Both the position numbers and the translations under genes were made by a program. Shown here piece by piece: positions 25,233 to 33,454 of a stretch of DNA of 44,079 nucleotides (its first letter is position 1; each line of letters begins with the position of its first letter). Under the pieces are notes generated by a model. The model made no database searches. It was not told where the DNA came from and saw only the letters and a program-made list of their open reading frames with translations. The stretch is taken from NCBI GenBank assembly GCA_964344965.1, contig CAYFPJ010000009.1, positions 1 through 44,079 of the forward strand, in the 5' to 3' direction. Origin of the DNA: UM-FILTER-37-12 sp964344965. Lineage in GTDB: Bacteria; Patescibacteriota; Patescibacteriia; Magasanikbacterales; UBA922.

Positions 25233-26753
25233 TTATAAGTCTCTCAAATTCTCCACACCAAAATTAAATTCTTTCCAGTTTTGCTTGATGTCTGAAAAGT
25301 TTTGATAATTTTTATCTTCATCTTTCAGACGTTTGTGAACATTTCGTTGATCAGAAAGATAAACTTTTTGGAACGTGTTGGCGTCATAGTGCAAATCATT
25401 ATTATTTCCTTTATACACATAGCCTGCATCAAAGGCGCGCTTCACTTCTGGAGCTGCATCAATAGAAAGATGATAAATCAAATAACCCATATCAAGCTCC
25501 TTACCATCATTAATATACCTATCAACGTTCTCTTTGGCATTCATTTTATCGACATTGACAGAAGTAACTATACTTAGAGCAACCAAGCCAAACACTGCAC
25601 TGGTATAGAAAAAATTTCTAAATTTCCAGTTGATAGCAATACTGACAGCAGAAATAAGTAAGATGAGCATGCTGAAATATATGAACCACTCTACATAGAG
25701 ACGCAATATTGTGTAACCAAATTGATCTTGATAAAGATTCATTCGTGATAAGGCAGAGATAGCCACTACACAAACCTGAAAAATAAGAAATATCTTCAAA
25801 AATTTGAGGAAAAATCCACTACCATGATGTACTGCTGAACGGTAGAAGAAGATCAGCATAAGTGCAGCCAACCCAATCACCCAGGTAAGCTGGAAAAAAC
25901 CACTACGAGCATACTCAGCATAAGTGAGACCATTCCTGACAACAAACTCTTCAGCTCCAAAGAAATAATTGATCTGAATAATTACAAAAATTAGGAACAA
26001 AATATTAACCAAGAGCAAAATTGTAGTGGAAATTACACTATCTATTTTAAAAACTTTGGCTATTTTCTCTCTCAATAAATACTTAGGATCAATAAGTGTA
26101 TAGAAGAAGCCACCAATAAGTAGAGTAAAGGCAAAAGTTCTAAAAATTCTCCAAGCAAATTCCAAACTGATATCAAAATCAAAAATATGATAAACCCACT
26201 CTGCAAACACTGCATCAGCAGAGGCAAACAAGCTGCCAAAAATAAGTAATATTGGAGCAGCAATTACAAGGGCAATGGCAATATTTTTGTATAATCTACT
26301 ATTTTTTGTTTCCCTTGAGACAAAAAGATCTCTGAACATGTGACTCCATTTTACAAATGGTTGTTCAAATTGGCGAATTAAAGGAATTTTGGCTAGTGAA
26401 AATGAAAATTTGTGTGGATTCTTGATGGTGATGATAACAGAAAACAAAAACAGAAGTAGAGCTACAAAATCTGGAACAAAATTACTAACCAAGCCATTAT
26501 TAAACAACACTACATCGAGAGACATGACCAAAATCGGCACGATCAGCCACAGAGCCCATTTCTGGTGAAGCTGGTTCGTGGCGACTGCCAAAGATGTAAA
26601 GCTGATTAGATAAAGAGAAACAAACAGAAAAAAACCAAGACCTAAATGAGCATCGTATAGGAAAATATCATAAAACAAGGCTACAGCAAAGGCAAGTCCT
26701 AGATAAGCTAGGCGTCCGTAAATTTTGGATGTTTTTGTGGTTTGGAAGTTCAT
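25233..26753 (-). CDS. Multi-pass membrane protein, DUF4173/DUF4153-like
   Basis: 506 residues with about 11-12 hydrophobic helices through residue 410, then a soluble C-terminal part. The segment NVDKMNAKENVDRYINDGKELDMGYLIYHLSIDAAPEV (about 412-450; NxDxxxA...R...LD..YL..LS.DA) is the signature I associate with DUF4173/4153 proteins, whose function is unknown. The gene is monocistronic in appearance, with no informative neighbours. Confidence 0.75.
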   Translation of the reverse strand: MNFQTTKTSKIYGRLAYLGLAFAVALFYDIFLYDAHLGLGFFLFVSLYLISFTSLAVATNQLHQKWALWLIVPILVMSLDVVLFNNGLVSNFVPDFVALLLFLFSVIITIKNPHKFSFSLAKIPLIRQFEQPFVKWSHMFRDLFVSRETKNSRLYKNIAIALVIAAPILLIFGSLFASADAVFAEWVYHIFDFDISLEFAWRIFRTFAFTLLIGGFFYTLIDPKYLLREKIAKVFKIDSVISTTILLLVNILFLIFVIIQINYFFGAEEFVVRNGLTYAEYARSGFFQLTWVIGLAALMLIFFYRSAVHHGSGFFLKFLKIFLIFQVCVVAISALSRMNLYQDQFGYTILRLYVEWFIYFSMLILLISAVSIAINWKFRNFFYTSAVFGLVALSIVTSVNVDKMNAKENVDRYINDGKELDMGYLIYHLSIDAAPEVKRAFDAGYVYKGNNNDLHYDANTFQKVYLSDQRNVHKRLKDEDKNYQNFSDIKQNWKEFNFGVENLRDL

Positions 26754-26797
26754 GTGGTTCTTGACAATAACATGATATTTAAATCAAATTTTCAAAT

Positions 26798-27394
26798 TCA
26801 CTTTATTTCCACCAATCCGTTTTCTTTGTCTGCTTCGCCATAAAGCAACAAAACACCGAGAAGAGCCTCCTTAGGATTAGTCAAAAATCGATGTTTATGT
26901 GGTGCCCCCTCTCTACCAGCCTTTTGGACCTTAGTAATATCATATACCAAAATCATCCTGCTGTGACTCAATGGTGATTTTCCTGGTTTCACATCCGTTC
27001 CATATCGTATTCCAAATTCTGAAGCATGTTTTAGACTAATTGTCATATCTACAGTAGGAAATTCTTCATCCGCACTATCCGCCACATCACGATCTATTCC
27101 ATTTTCTCGTATTCCAGACAATCTGAAAAAACGGTCTCCTGCCTCTATTGATCGAAACAAGGGTATTTTCCCAAGATAATATTTTATTCTGTGTCCTGTA
27201 ATATCCAAACTGGCCTCCATTGAACTAGACTCTTCAATTGTGATATGTCTTCCTCCATCATATTGAAAAATGGGTCCTGTAAAATGAAAGAAGACAACTC
27301 CGTCAACTTCTTCTATTTTTTCTACACCAACTTGCCTTAATTCCATCTCCATTCTTGCTTTCAGCTGTTCTGGTGATTCTATTTCACTAACCAT
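26798..27394 (-). CDS. Hypothetical soluble protein
   Basis: 198 residues, no family recognised. There is no signal peptide or membrane helix. Alternating beta-strand-like stretches (VVFFHFTGPIF, HRIKYYLGKIPLF, MILVYDI) suggest an alpha/beta or beta-sandwich fold. It is followed downstream by the DUF4173-like gene on the same strand after 44 bp. Confidence 0.6.
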   Translation of the reverse strand: MVSEIESPEQLKARMEMELRQVGVEKIEEVDGVVFFHFTGPIFQYDGGRHITIEESSSMEASLDITGHRIKYYLGKIPLFRSIEAGDRFFRLSGIRENGIDRDVADSADEEFPTVDMTISLKHASEFGIRYGTDVKPGKSPLSHSRMILVYDITKVQKAGREGAPHKHRFLTNPKEALLGVLLLYGEADKENGLVEIK

Positions 27395-27400
27395 AAAAGA

Positions 27401-27502
27401 CTATTTAAAATATTTCAAACCTACAAAAATAATCAGACCGGCAAAAACAAAATAAAACCATGTACCTTTGAATAACTCTACGAGAAAATTTGGTTGATCC
27501 AT
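27401..27502 (-). CDS. Possible 33-residue single-helix membrane peptide
   Basis: An ATG-started ORF encodes an amphipathic start (MDQPNFLVELFKG) and one hydrophobic helix (WFYFVFAGLIIFVG) with a lysine-rich end. There is no Shine-Dalgarno. It lies 6 bp upstream of the 198-residue gene, which favours a genuine small gene, but chance is possible. Confidence 0.4.
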   Translation of the reverse strand: MDQPNFLVELFKGTWFYFVFAGLIIFVGLKYFK

Positions 27503-27510
27503 ATTTGATA

Positions 27511-27575
27511 ATTTACAATTTACAATTTGAAATTTTTAAACAATTTTTAATTTTATAATTTCTAAATGTCAATAA
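27511..27575. repeat. Iterated AATTTACAATTT words
   Basis: Consecutive AATTTACA / AATTTGAA / AATTTTTA units fill the gap upstream of the 33-residue ORF and downstream of mnmA. A TTAATTGTT version is inside mnmA (27892-27932). Confidence 0.5.
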
Positions 27576-27579
27576 AATT

Positions 27580-28701
27580 TTATTCAATTATTCCTCCGCC
27601 AAGACACACTCCATCCTTATAAAAAACCGCAAACTGTCCCGGAGTAACAGCTCTTTGCGGCTCTTCAAATTCAAAAATTAACTCATCATTCAAAATTCTA
27701 CATTCAGCATTCTGTAACTCCTGCCGATGACGTAGCCTTATTTCACATTGTAAAGGAAAATCTGGCTCTAGTCCAGCAATCCAGTTCACATCAGAAACCC
27801 TAATTTCCTTTTTCCAAAGCAATTCATCATTCTTCCCACCCACAACCAGCTCATTAATCTCAAATCTCTTGTTCACCACATACAGTGGCTCTTGATTTGT
27901 TAATTGTTCATTGTTAATTGTTAATTGTCCCAAATGCCTCTGCCCAATCGTATAAAAAGCCAACCCTTCATGCTCACCCACCACTTCTCCGCTACTCATG
28001 ACGATGTTCCCAGGCTTGCTGTCAATTTCCTTCTTGAGAAAATCCTTCATATCCACTTCACCTACAAAGCAAATCCCCATGCTCTCTTCCTTATCTGCCG
28101 TAGGCAAATCAAACTTCTTGGCCAGCCCGCGCACTTCATCCTTAGTATATTCTCCCAAAGGAAATAATGTGTGTGAAAGCTGCTCCTGATTCAACTGATT
28201 AAGAAAATATGTCTGATCCTTATTTTTATCCTTAGCTATCAACAATTCACAATTTGTAATCCGTAAATCCGTATTATCCGTAATCCGTAGCACAGCATAG
28301 TGTCCAGTCGCCAACTTATCAAATCCCATCTCCTGCACCTTATCAAGCCACACCCCAAACTTCACAAATTTATTACACATGACATCTGGATTGGGAGTTC
28401 TCCCTTTCTCATATTCGGCATACATATATTCCAGTACCATTTCCTTATATTCTTCCTGAAAATCCAATTTCAACAGTGGAATACCAAGCTTAGCCGCCAC
28501 CCGCAACGCATCCCGATAATCTGGCCTCCAGCAATTGTTATTCGTGTTATCCAAATCACCATTAGTGTTATTCGCATCATCAAAATTAATCATAAAAGCA
28601 CCCGTCACATCATGACCAGATTCAACTAGTAGGGCTGCAGCCACAGACGAATCTACTCCGCCGCTCATGGCTACTAAAATTTTTTCTTTTTTCTTTTTCA
28701 T
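27580..28701 (-). CDS. mnmA: tRNA-specific 2-thiouridylase MnmA
   Basis: Adds sulfur to U34 of tRNA-Glu/Gln/Lys, using ATP to activate the base. The PP-loop SGGVDSS (13-19), the catalytic C109 in NPDVMCNKF and the second cysteine C211 in MGICFVGE are present, and the C-terminal beta barrel ends with QRAVTPGQFAVFY. 373 residues, near normal. Low-complexity insertions encoded by iterated words occur at about 43-56 (NNTNGDLDNTNNN), about 138-155 (ITDNTDLRITN) and about 259-270 (TINNEQLTNQ). None hits a catalytic motif. Confidence 0.96.
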   Translation of the reverse strand: MKKKKEKILVAMSGGVDSSVAAALLVESGHDVTGAFMINFDDANNTNGDLDNTNNNCWRPDYRDALRVAAKLGIPLLKLDFQEEYKEMVLEYMYAEYEKGRTPNPDVMCNKFVKFGVWLDKVQEMGFDKLATGHYAVLRITDNTDLRITNCELLIAKDKNKDQTYFLNQLNQEQLSHTLFPLGEYTKDEVRGLAKKFDLPTADKEESMGICFVGEVDMKDFLKKEIDSKPGNIVMSSGEVVGEHEGLAFYTIGQRHLGQLTINNEQLTNQEPLYVVNKRFEINELVVGGKNDELLWKKEIRVSDVNWIAGLEPDFPLQCEIRLRHRQELQNAECRILNDELIFEFEEPQRAVTPGQFAVFYKDGVCLGGGIIE

Positions 28702-28805
28702 ACTGGACTACTATAGCTAAGATTAGCCAAAAAATCAAGTAAGTAAATATATAAAAATAACCCTTATTAAGGATTTATCTAATAAATGATTCTGGGGAGG
28801 TACGC

Positions 28806-28940
28806 ATGAAGCCTCTTAGTCTCAACAGCTTTTCTACAAAGCCGGAGTTACACCTCATGCGCACCACAAAAGGCACACTCCTCACCGCTCACCAGCAGCG
28901 CCAACTTAGACTGGTTGAAAACGAAGCGCGTCACCATTAG
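28806..28940 (+). CDS. 44-residue basic peptide in a GC-rich island (unknown)
   Basis: ATG 28806 follows GGGGAGG by five bases, among the best Shine-Dalgarno sites in the window. The peptide starts MKPLSLNSFSTKPELHLM and ends LVENEARHH; it is hydrophilic with no membrane helix. Codons are GC-rich (CTC, CGC, CAG, CAC) unlike neighbours. The 100 bp after the stop fold into three hairpins (GGAGGTG/CACCTCC, CACCTCG/CGAGGTG, CTCGGAG/CTCCGAG). A 69-codon ORF lies on the opposite strand, but its start has no comparable site. Confidence 0.5.
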   Translation: MKPLSLNSFSTKPELHLMRTTKGTLLTAHQQRQLRLVENEARHH

Positions 28941-29042
28941 TGCTTCGTGGGTGAGGAGGTGCCAACAGGCACACCTCCAAGATTCACCTCGCCAGGGAGT
29001 AACGAGGTGATGGAGGGTCTCGGAGGTATGCCACTCCGAGTT
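28941..29042. other. Triple-hairpin tail of GC-rich island 3
   Basis: Three successive stems of 7 bp (about 28956-28980, 28985-29009 and 29018-29040) follow the 44-residue ORF without a T run. The same arrangement, small ORF then strong GC hairpins, occurs at 8374-8730 and 37998-38396. Confidence 0.55.
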
Positions 29043-29075
29043 GGATATTATCCCCAAACATAAAAAAAGTCAAAC

Positions 29076-29104
29076 AAAAAATCTAGTCAGTCACTAGATT
29101 TTTT
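29076..29104 (-). terminator. Bidirectional terminator after pyrG
   Basis: AAAAAATCTAGT and ACTAGATTTTTT pair around CAGTC, with A and T tracts on both sides. Confidence 0.8.
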
Positions 29105-29115
29105 GGGAAAGTGTG

Positions 29116-30753
29116 TTATTTCTTGGCAAGTACCTCCTTTATAAAATCTCTAAACAAAGGATGGGGCTTCATCGGGCGAGACTTGAACTCCGGATGAAAC
29201 TGTACCCCGACGAAAAATGGATGGTCCTTCAATTCTACAATTTCTACAAGATCAGATTCTGGATTGAGACCGACAATTTGTAGTCCTGCTTCATCGATTT
29301 CCTTCCGATAGTCATTATTGAACTCATAACGATGGCGATGACGCTCTGAGATGAAGTCTTCTCCATAGGCCTTACGTACTCGAGTCCCCTGACGCAGATT
29401 ACAACCATATGCTCCAAGACGCATCGTGCCACCATATCTCTCTTCTGAGACATTTTTTGATTGGTTAGGATTGATGTGAATCACAGGCTCAGAAGTATTC
29501 TCATCCATCTCGACTGTGTTAGCTTGTCTCTTGCCAAGCACATTGCGGACAAATTCGATCGAAGCCAGCTGCATACCATAGCATAGACCAAAATAAGGAA
29601 TTTTCTTTTCCCGAGCAAACTGAATTGCCTGAATGATCCCCTCCACACCTCTAGTCCCAAATCCACCAGGCACGAGAATTCCGTCATATTTTTTCAAACT
29701 TTTTATTTTGTTTTTGTCCTTTTCAAAATCTTCACTATCTACCCATTCTAAAACAGGCTTAGTATTGCTATACCAGGCAGCATGCTTGAGAGCTTCTATA
29801 ACAGAAATGTATGAATCCGCCAAAGTGAATTTACCAGTACCAAAATATTTACCAACCACAGCAATACGTACTTCTTTTTTGGCATTATTAATTTTTCTGA
29901 CAAAAGATTTCCAGGCTGATAAATCTGTTTTCCTAGTTCTCATCCGAAGTGCCTTCAAAATCTTATTACCAATTTGCTGTTTCTCCATGTTGATCGGAAT
30001 CTCATAAATAGAAGAGGCATCTGGAGCAGAAATACAATTTTCTTTTGGTACTCCACAAAAAGTTGCCAATTTTTCACGTCTCGGCTTATCCAGTGACATC
30101 GGACCGCGCGCGACAATTATGTCCGCTTGCAAACCAGCTTGATTGAGAACACGAGAAGCATGTTGAGTTGGCTTAGTCTTCATCTCACCAAGATGAGCAG
30201 GTACTGGAAGATAACTGACGAGCACAATAGCGACACTGTCTGGATTTTGCAACTTCATCATGCGAGCTGCTTCGAGAAAAAGAATGTTCTCATATTCCCC
30301 CACTGTGCCACCAATCTCAATCAGAGTTATTTCAGCACTATGTTTGGTAGAAGCTTTTTTTATTCTTGAAATAATCTCTTGAGGAATATGTGGGACCACC
30401 TGAACACATTTTCCCTTATACTTCATTGTCCTTTCGTTTTCAATCACTTGCAAATAAACTCGACCTGTGGTCATGTAATTCTCAGAGCTTAGATCCATAT
30501 CAAGAAAACGCTCGTAGTTTCCCATATCCTGATCTGTCTCATCTCCATCATCTGTCACAAAGACTTCACCGTGCTCAATCGGGTTCATAGTACCAGCGTC
30601 AACATTGACATAAGGATCGATCTTGAGAGCAGTAACAGTAAATCCTTTGGCTTCAAAAATAGCACCAAGACTGGCTGATGTCACACCTTTACCTACTCCA
30701 GAGAGGACTCCACCAACTACGAAAACAAATTTTGGCTTTTTTACTTTACCCAT
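29116..30753 (-). CDS. pyrG: CTP synthase
   Basis: Converts UTP to CTP with glutamine-derived ammonia. The synthetase half (VVGGVLSGVGKGVTSASLG P-loop, about 11-29; MNPIEHGEVFVTDDGDETDQD) is joined to a class I glutaminase half with PGGFGTRG, the nucleophile in GLCYGMQ and the FHPEFKSRP His/Glu. 545 residues, full length. Immediately upstream is a palindromic patch of TACGAAA words where its promoter should be. Confidence 0.97.
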   Translation of the reverse strand: MGKVKKPKFVFVVGGVLSGVGKGVTSASLGAIFEAKGFTVTALKIDPYVNVDAGTMNPIEHGEVFVTDDGDETDQDMGNYERFLDMDLSSENYMTTGRVYLQVIENERTMKYKGKCVQVVPHIPQEIISRIKKASTKHSAEITLIEIGGTVGEYENILFLEAARMMKLQNPDSVAIVLVSYLPVPAHLGEMKTKPTQHASRVLNQAGLQADIIVARGPMSLDKPRREKLATFCGVPKENCISAPDASSIYEIPINMEKQQIGNKILKALRMRTRKTDLSAWKSFVRKINNAKKEVRIAVVGKYFGTGKFTLADSYISVIEALKHAAWYSNTKPVLEWVDSEDFEKDKNKIKSLKKYDGILVPGGFGTRGVEGIIQAIQFAREKKIPYFGLCYGMQLASIEFVRNVLGKRQANTVEMDENTSEPVIHINPNQSKNVSEERYGGTMRLGAYGCNLRQGTRVRKAYGEDFISERHRHRYEFNNDYRKEIDEAGLQIVGLNPESDLVEIVELKDHPFFVGVQFHPEFKSRPMKPHPLFRDFIKEVLAKK

Positions 30754-30767
30754 ACTTCATGTGTGAA

Positions 30768-30838
30768 ATTACGAAATATACGAAATATACGAAAAATTAA
30801 TTTCGTACCTTTCGTACTGTTCGTATTTCGCACATCCA
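30768..30838. repeat. Palindromic TACGAAA iterated-word patch (empty)
   Basis: The left half has repeated ATACGAAAT units and the right half TTTCGTACCTTTCGTAC units, forming one large imperfect palindrome with AATTAA at the centre and GTGTGAAA/TTTCGCAC ends. The same word family flanks 34366-34592. Confidence 0.75.
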
Positions 30839-30874
30839 AATTTAATGTTCATATTGTATCACAAAAACGTCCAA

Positions 30875-30899
30875 ATTAAAAAACCCTCCAGAGGGAGGG
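30875..30899 (-). terminator. Terminator of rplI
   Basis: On the minus strand CCCTCC and GGAGGG pair around CTCT and are followed by six T, directly after the rplI stop. Confidence 0.8.
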
Positions 30900-30902
30900 A
30901 TG

Positions 30903-31355
30903 CTACTTTGGAGTGACGATTATCCGTAAGTCTGCCTCGAGACCGTGCTCAAAACCAAATCGCAATCGCACTTCGTGCTCGCCTATTTCTTTGATTGGTA
31001 AGTCCAATCTGACCTGCTTTGCTTCTAGAGCTACACCAAGTTGTTCTTTAATCGCTTTTGCCACCTTACTTTTGCTAAGAGCGGCATAGAGACGACCGTC
31101 TTCATTGGCCCGTTCTACTATTTCTATTTCTCCTCCATCTATTTTGCTGGCAATTTTTTGAAATTGTTTCAATTCTTTCTCAGCGTTCTTTATTTTCCTC
31201 TTTTCATCTTGCTTTATCTTTTCTACGACTTGATCAGTAGCCACTATGGCCAAATTTTTTTTGAGCAAAAAATTACGGGCAAATCCCTCGGCCACTTCCT
31301 TCACTTCCCCCTTTTTGCCAGTCCCTTGGACATCTTTTAGAAGTACTACTTTCAT
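30903..31355 (-). CDS. rplI: 50S ribosomal protein L9
   Basis: 150 residues. The N-terminal domain MKVVLLKDVQGTGKKGEVKEVAEGFARNFL, the long connecting helix (about 41-75) and the C-terminal RNA-binding domain are all present. Normal length; transcribed alone, back-to-back with era. Confidence 0.97.
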   Translation of the reverse strand: MKVVLLKDVQGTGKKGEVKEVAEGFARNFLLKKNLAIVATDQVVEKIKQDEKRKIKNAEKELKQFQKIASKIDGGEIEIVERANEDGRLYAALSKSKVAKAIKEQLGVALEAKQVRLDLPIKEIGEHEVRLRFGFEHGLEADLRIIVTPK

Positions 31356-31412
31356 ACAAGATTATTGTAGCACATAGCTTGAAAAATTGGCAAGAGTAAG
31401 GTAAGATAAGCT

Positions 31413-31510
31413 CGGATAAACTAATAAGCATAATAAGTAATAAGCCAAAATTATGTCTTAAAATAACTACTTATTCTGCTTATTAGCTTATTGCTTAATA
31501 GCTTAAAAAT
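31413..31510. repeat. Palindromic AATAAGC iterated-word patch (empty)
   Basis: CTAATAAGCATAATAAGTA on the left matches, as inverse complement, TACTTATTCTGCTTATTAG on the right with one mismatch. Extra TAAGC units lie at both ends. It fills the divergent gap between rplI and era. Confidence 0.75.
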
Positions 31511-31511
31511 T

Positions 31512-32360
31512 ATGAAATCAGGATTCGTAGTCCTAGTAGGACGCTCTAATGTCGGAAAATCGACCCTTCTAAATACACTTGTTGGCACCAAAATAGCTGC
31601 CACTTCTTTTCGTGCCCAAATGACCAGAAATATCATCCACGGGGTCATGAACCATGACAACGGACAAGCTGTATTCATTGACACGCCGGGGGTATTCAAG
31701 GATCGCAAAAATCCTCTGACCACAAAACTGACAAACAAGGTAAAAGGTGCTTTGAAAGATATTGACCTTATAATTTATGTTGTTGACCCAACTCGTGAAA
31801 TTGGTGACGAAGAAAAAGCAATATATGGCATGATCCGCCATCTTGATATTCCAAAGATTCTTGTCATAAACAAAAGTGATCTTCCAGAAAACGAAAGAAA
31901 ACATCAAGCGAGCTATGTATCCTGGGGGCCAGATTTTGAGGCAGTCTACCCCCTATCAGCTCTCCGAGGAAGTCATGTTGATCCTCTGAAAAAAAAGGTT
32001 GTTGAACTCCTCCCCGAAGGCGAAGCTATGTATGAGGAAAACCAGCTGACCAATCTGACAAATGATTTCTGGGTGGCAGATCTAGTCCGAGAAAAAACTT
32101 TTTCTGTTCTTGACAAAGAAGTCCCCTATTCCTTGACTGTAGAAGTTGACAATATCAAAGAAAAAAAAGATATGTTTGTGATAGAAGCTAGAATCCTAAC
32201 TAATGAAGAGAGATACAAAAAAATGATCATTGGGAAAGGTGGGACGAAAATAAAAGAAATAGGTCAGATGGCAAGACGTGAATTAGAACAAGCACTGAAT
32301 AAGAAAGTGTTCCTAGATTTGGAAGTTGAAGTTGACAAGCATTGGGTGGAAAGAGTTTAA
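31512..32360 (+). CDS. era: GTPase Era
   Basis: Binds the 3' end of 16S rRNA during 30S maturation. G1 GRSNVGKST, G3 DTPGV and G4 NKSD are clear. The KH domain (about 200-282) carries IIGKGGTKIKEIG. I chose ATG 31512 (MKSGFVVLVG); the in-frame TTG at 31491 lies inside the iterated repeat. 282 residues, slightly short but complete. Confidence 0.95.
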   Translation: MKSGFVVLVGRSNVGKSTLLNTLVGTKIAATSFRAQMTRNIIHGVMNHDNGQAVFIDTPGVFKDRKNPLTTKLTNKVKGALKDIDLIIYVVDPTREIGDEEKAIYGMIRHLDIPKILVINKSDLPENERKHQASYVSWGPDFEAVYPLSALRGSHVDPLKKKVVELLPEGEAMYEENQLTNLTNDFWVADLVREKTFSVLDKEVPYSLTVEVDNIKEKKDMFVIEARILTNEERYKKMIIGKGGTKIKEIGQMARRELEQALNKKVFLDLEVEVDKHWVERV

Positions 32361-32372
32361 AATTTTGTAAAT

Positions 32373-32409
32373 AAAAAATCAGCAAACGAAATTTTGCTGA
32401 TTTTTTATT
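32373..32409 (+). terminator. Terminator of era
   Basis: AAAATCAGCAAA and TTTTGCTGATTTT pair and a T run follows. Confidence 0.8.
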
Positions 32410-32477
32410 TTTACTAGACAACCGAATAGATAGGATGTACTATATAACCTATGTAATACTAAGACGGAATTAATAAT

Positions 32478-33422
32478 ATGTTTGAACGCTTCAAAAGACT
32501 ACTTGCAGGAAGAAAACGTGGTGACGAAAACTCCCCAGTTACTCTTAATGAACCGCCTATAGCGGCACATAGACCAGATGAAAATAAACTTCTCCAAAAA
32601 CCAGACAAGCACCAAGATGAGAGATTGGCAGCAGAACTTCCTGAAGAGCGGCTTATTCGTATCCAAGGTCTCGAATATGATCCTGCCAAGAGATTGACCG
32701 GTGAAATTATGCCCAATATTCAAGAATATTTGTCAACATTGTCTTTCATAAGCCCAGAAAAAAGCAGAATGTTTGAAGAATTATTTTTGGAACGCATACG
32801 ACAGGGAGTACTGGCTTTACTATACGACCTTGAGCAAAGTGGATCGACAATAGATGTATTTTACAAAAGAATCACTCAAAATAGTCTACAGACAATTTTG
32901 AAAGAAAAAAAACGATTAGAACTAATAGCTCCACAACACGCTGTAGAAAATTTAGCAGAAAACCCCACCGCAGTAAGAAATTTTCAACTTGCAAAAGATA
33001 CAAATCCAAAAGATAGGGTGCTAAGGAGAGTTTCACGTAGTCGAGAACAGACTTATTATGCGCTTGCACGCATTGAAGACGACAATCCATATTGGGGAGA
33101 AGGAAGGAGAATTAGTCGCATTTACCATGGTTTAAATCTAAAGCGGTTCTATTCCTCGATGCTTGCATCGAAAAAGTGAAAACTAACATTGGTTGAAATA
33201 AGATTTTCTGCCAATACCCCGCAGCTTGCTGCGGGGATGGCCCGATGAAGTCTTACTTAAACCAAATTTACTTTTATTTGTGACGAACAGTATATCCGAC
33301 CAATCCACACAGACCTGACTAGTGGTAATATTCCAAATATAGTGACACTGAAAGAAGAATTAACAAAACTACATGAAGAACTAAAAGAAGCTATTGAAAA
33401 AATGAAAACCACATCAAAATAA
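32478..33422 (+). pseudogene. Unknown gene interrupted by a 146-bp element
   Basis: The intact part reads about 220 residues from ATG 32478: a basic N-terminus, an acidic linker and helical segments, no family recognised. Reading then enters element copy 3, which supplies a foreign tail (RFYSSMLASKK) and a stop at 33177-33179. Directly after the element, the same frame reopens at 33279 as CDEQYIRPIHTDLTSGN and runs through a coiled-coil-like TLKEELTKLHEELKEAIEKM to a stop at 33422 (48 codons). The pre-insertion protein would have been about 268 residues. Confidence 0.75.
33133..33278 (+). mobile_element. 146-bp dispersed element, copy 3 (inside a gene)
   Basis: Nearly identical to copy 1 in the same orientation; differences lie near the left end (TCTAAAGCGGTTCTATT). 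It splits the gene at 32478 and carries three in-frame stops. With copy 4, inverted, it brackets the DnaQ-type gene. Confidence 0.9.
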
Positions 33423-33454
33423 TTGTTTACAAAAATTATACACGCATAATAAAT

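Noticed and set aside
28941..29042. Integron-type attC sites in the GC-rich islands
   Set aside because: Single ORFs with trailing hairpins invite the idea, but I could not find consistent RYYYAAC/GTTRRRY core pairs, and no integrase is present.
31491..31511. Upstream TTG start for era
   Set aside because: It lies within the AATAAGC repeat; Era homologues begin at the ATG 31512 position.
33177..33278. Stop-codon readthrough across element copy 3
   Set aside because: The frame contains three stops in the element (TGA, TGA, TAA); disruption is simpler.
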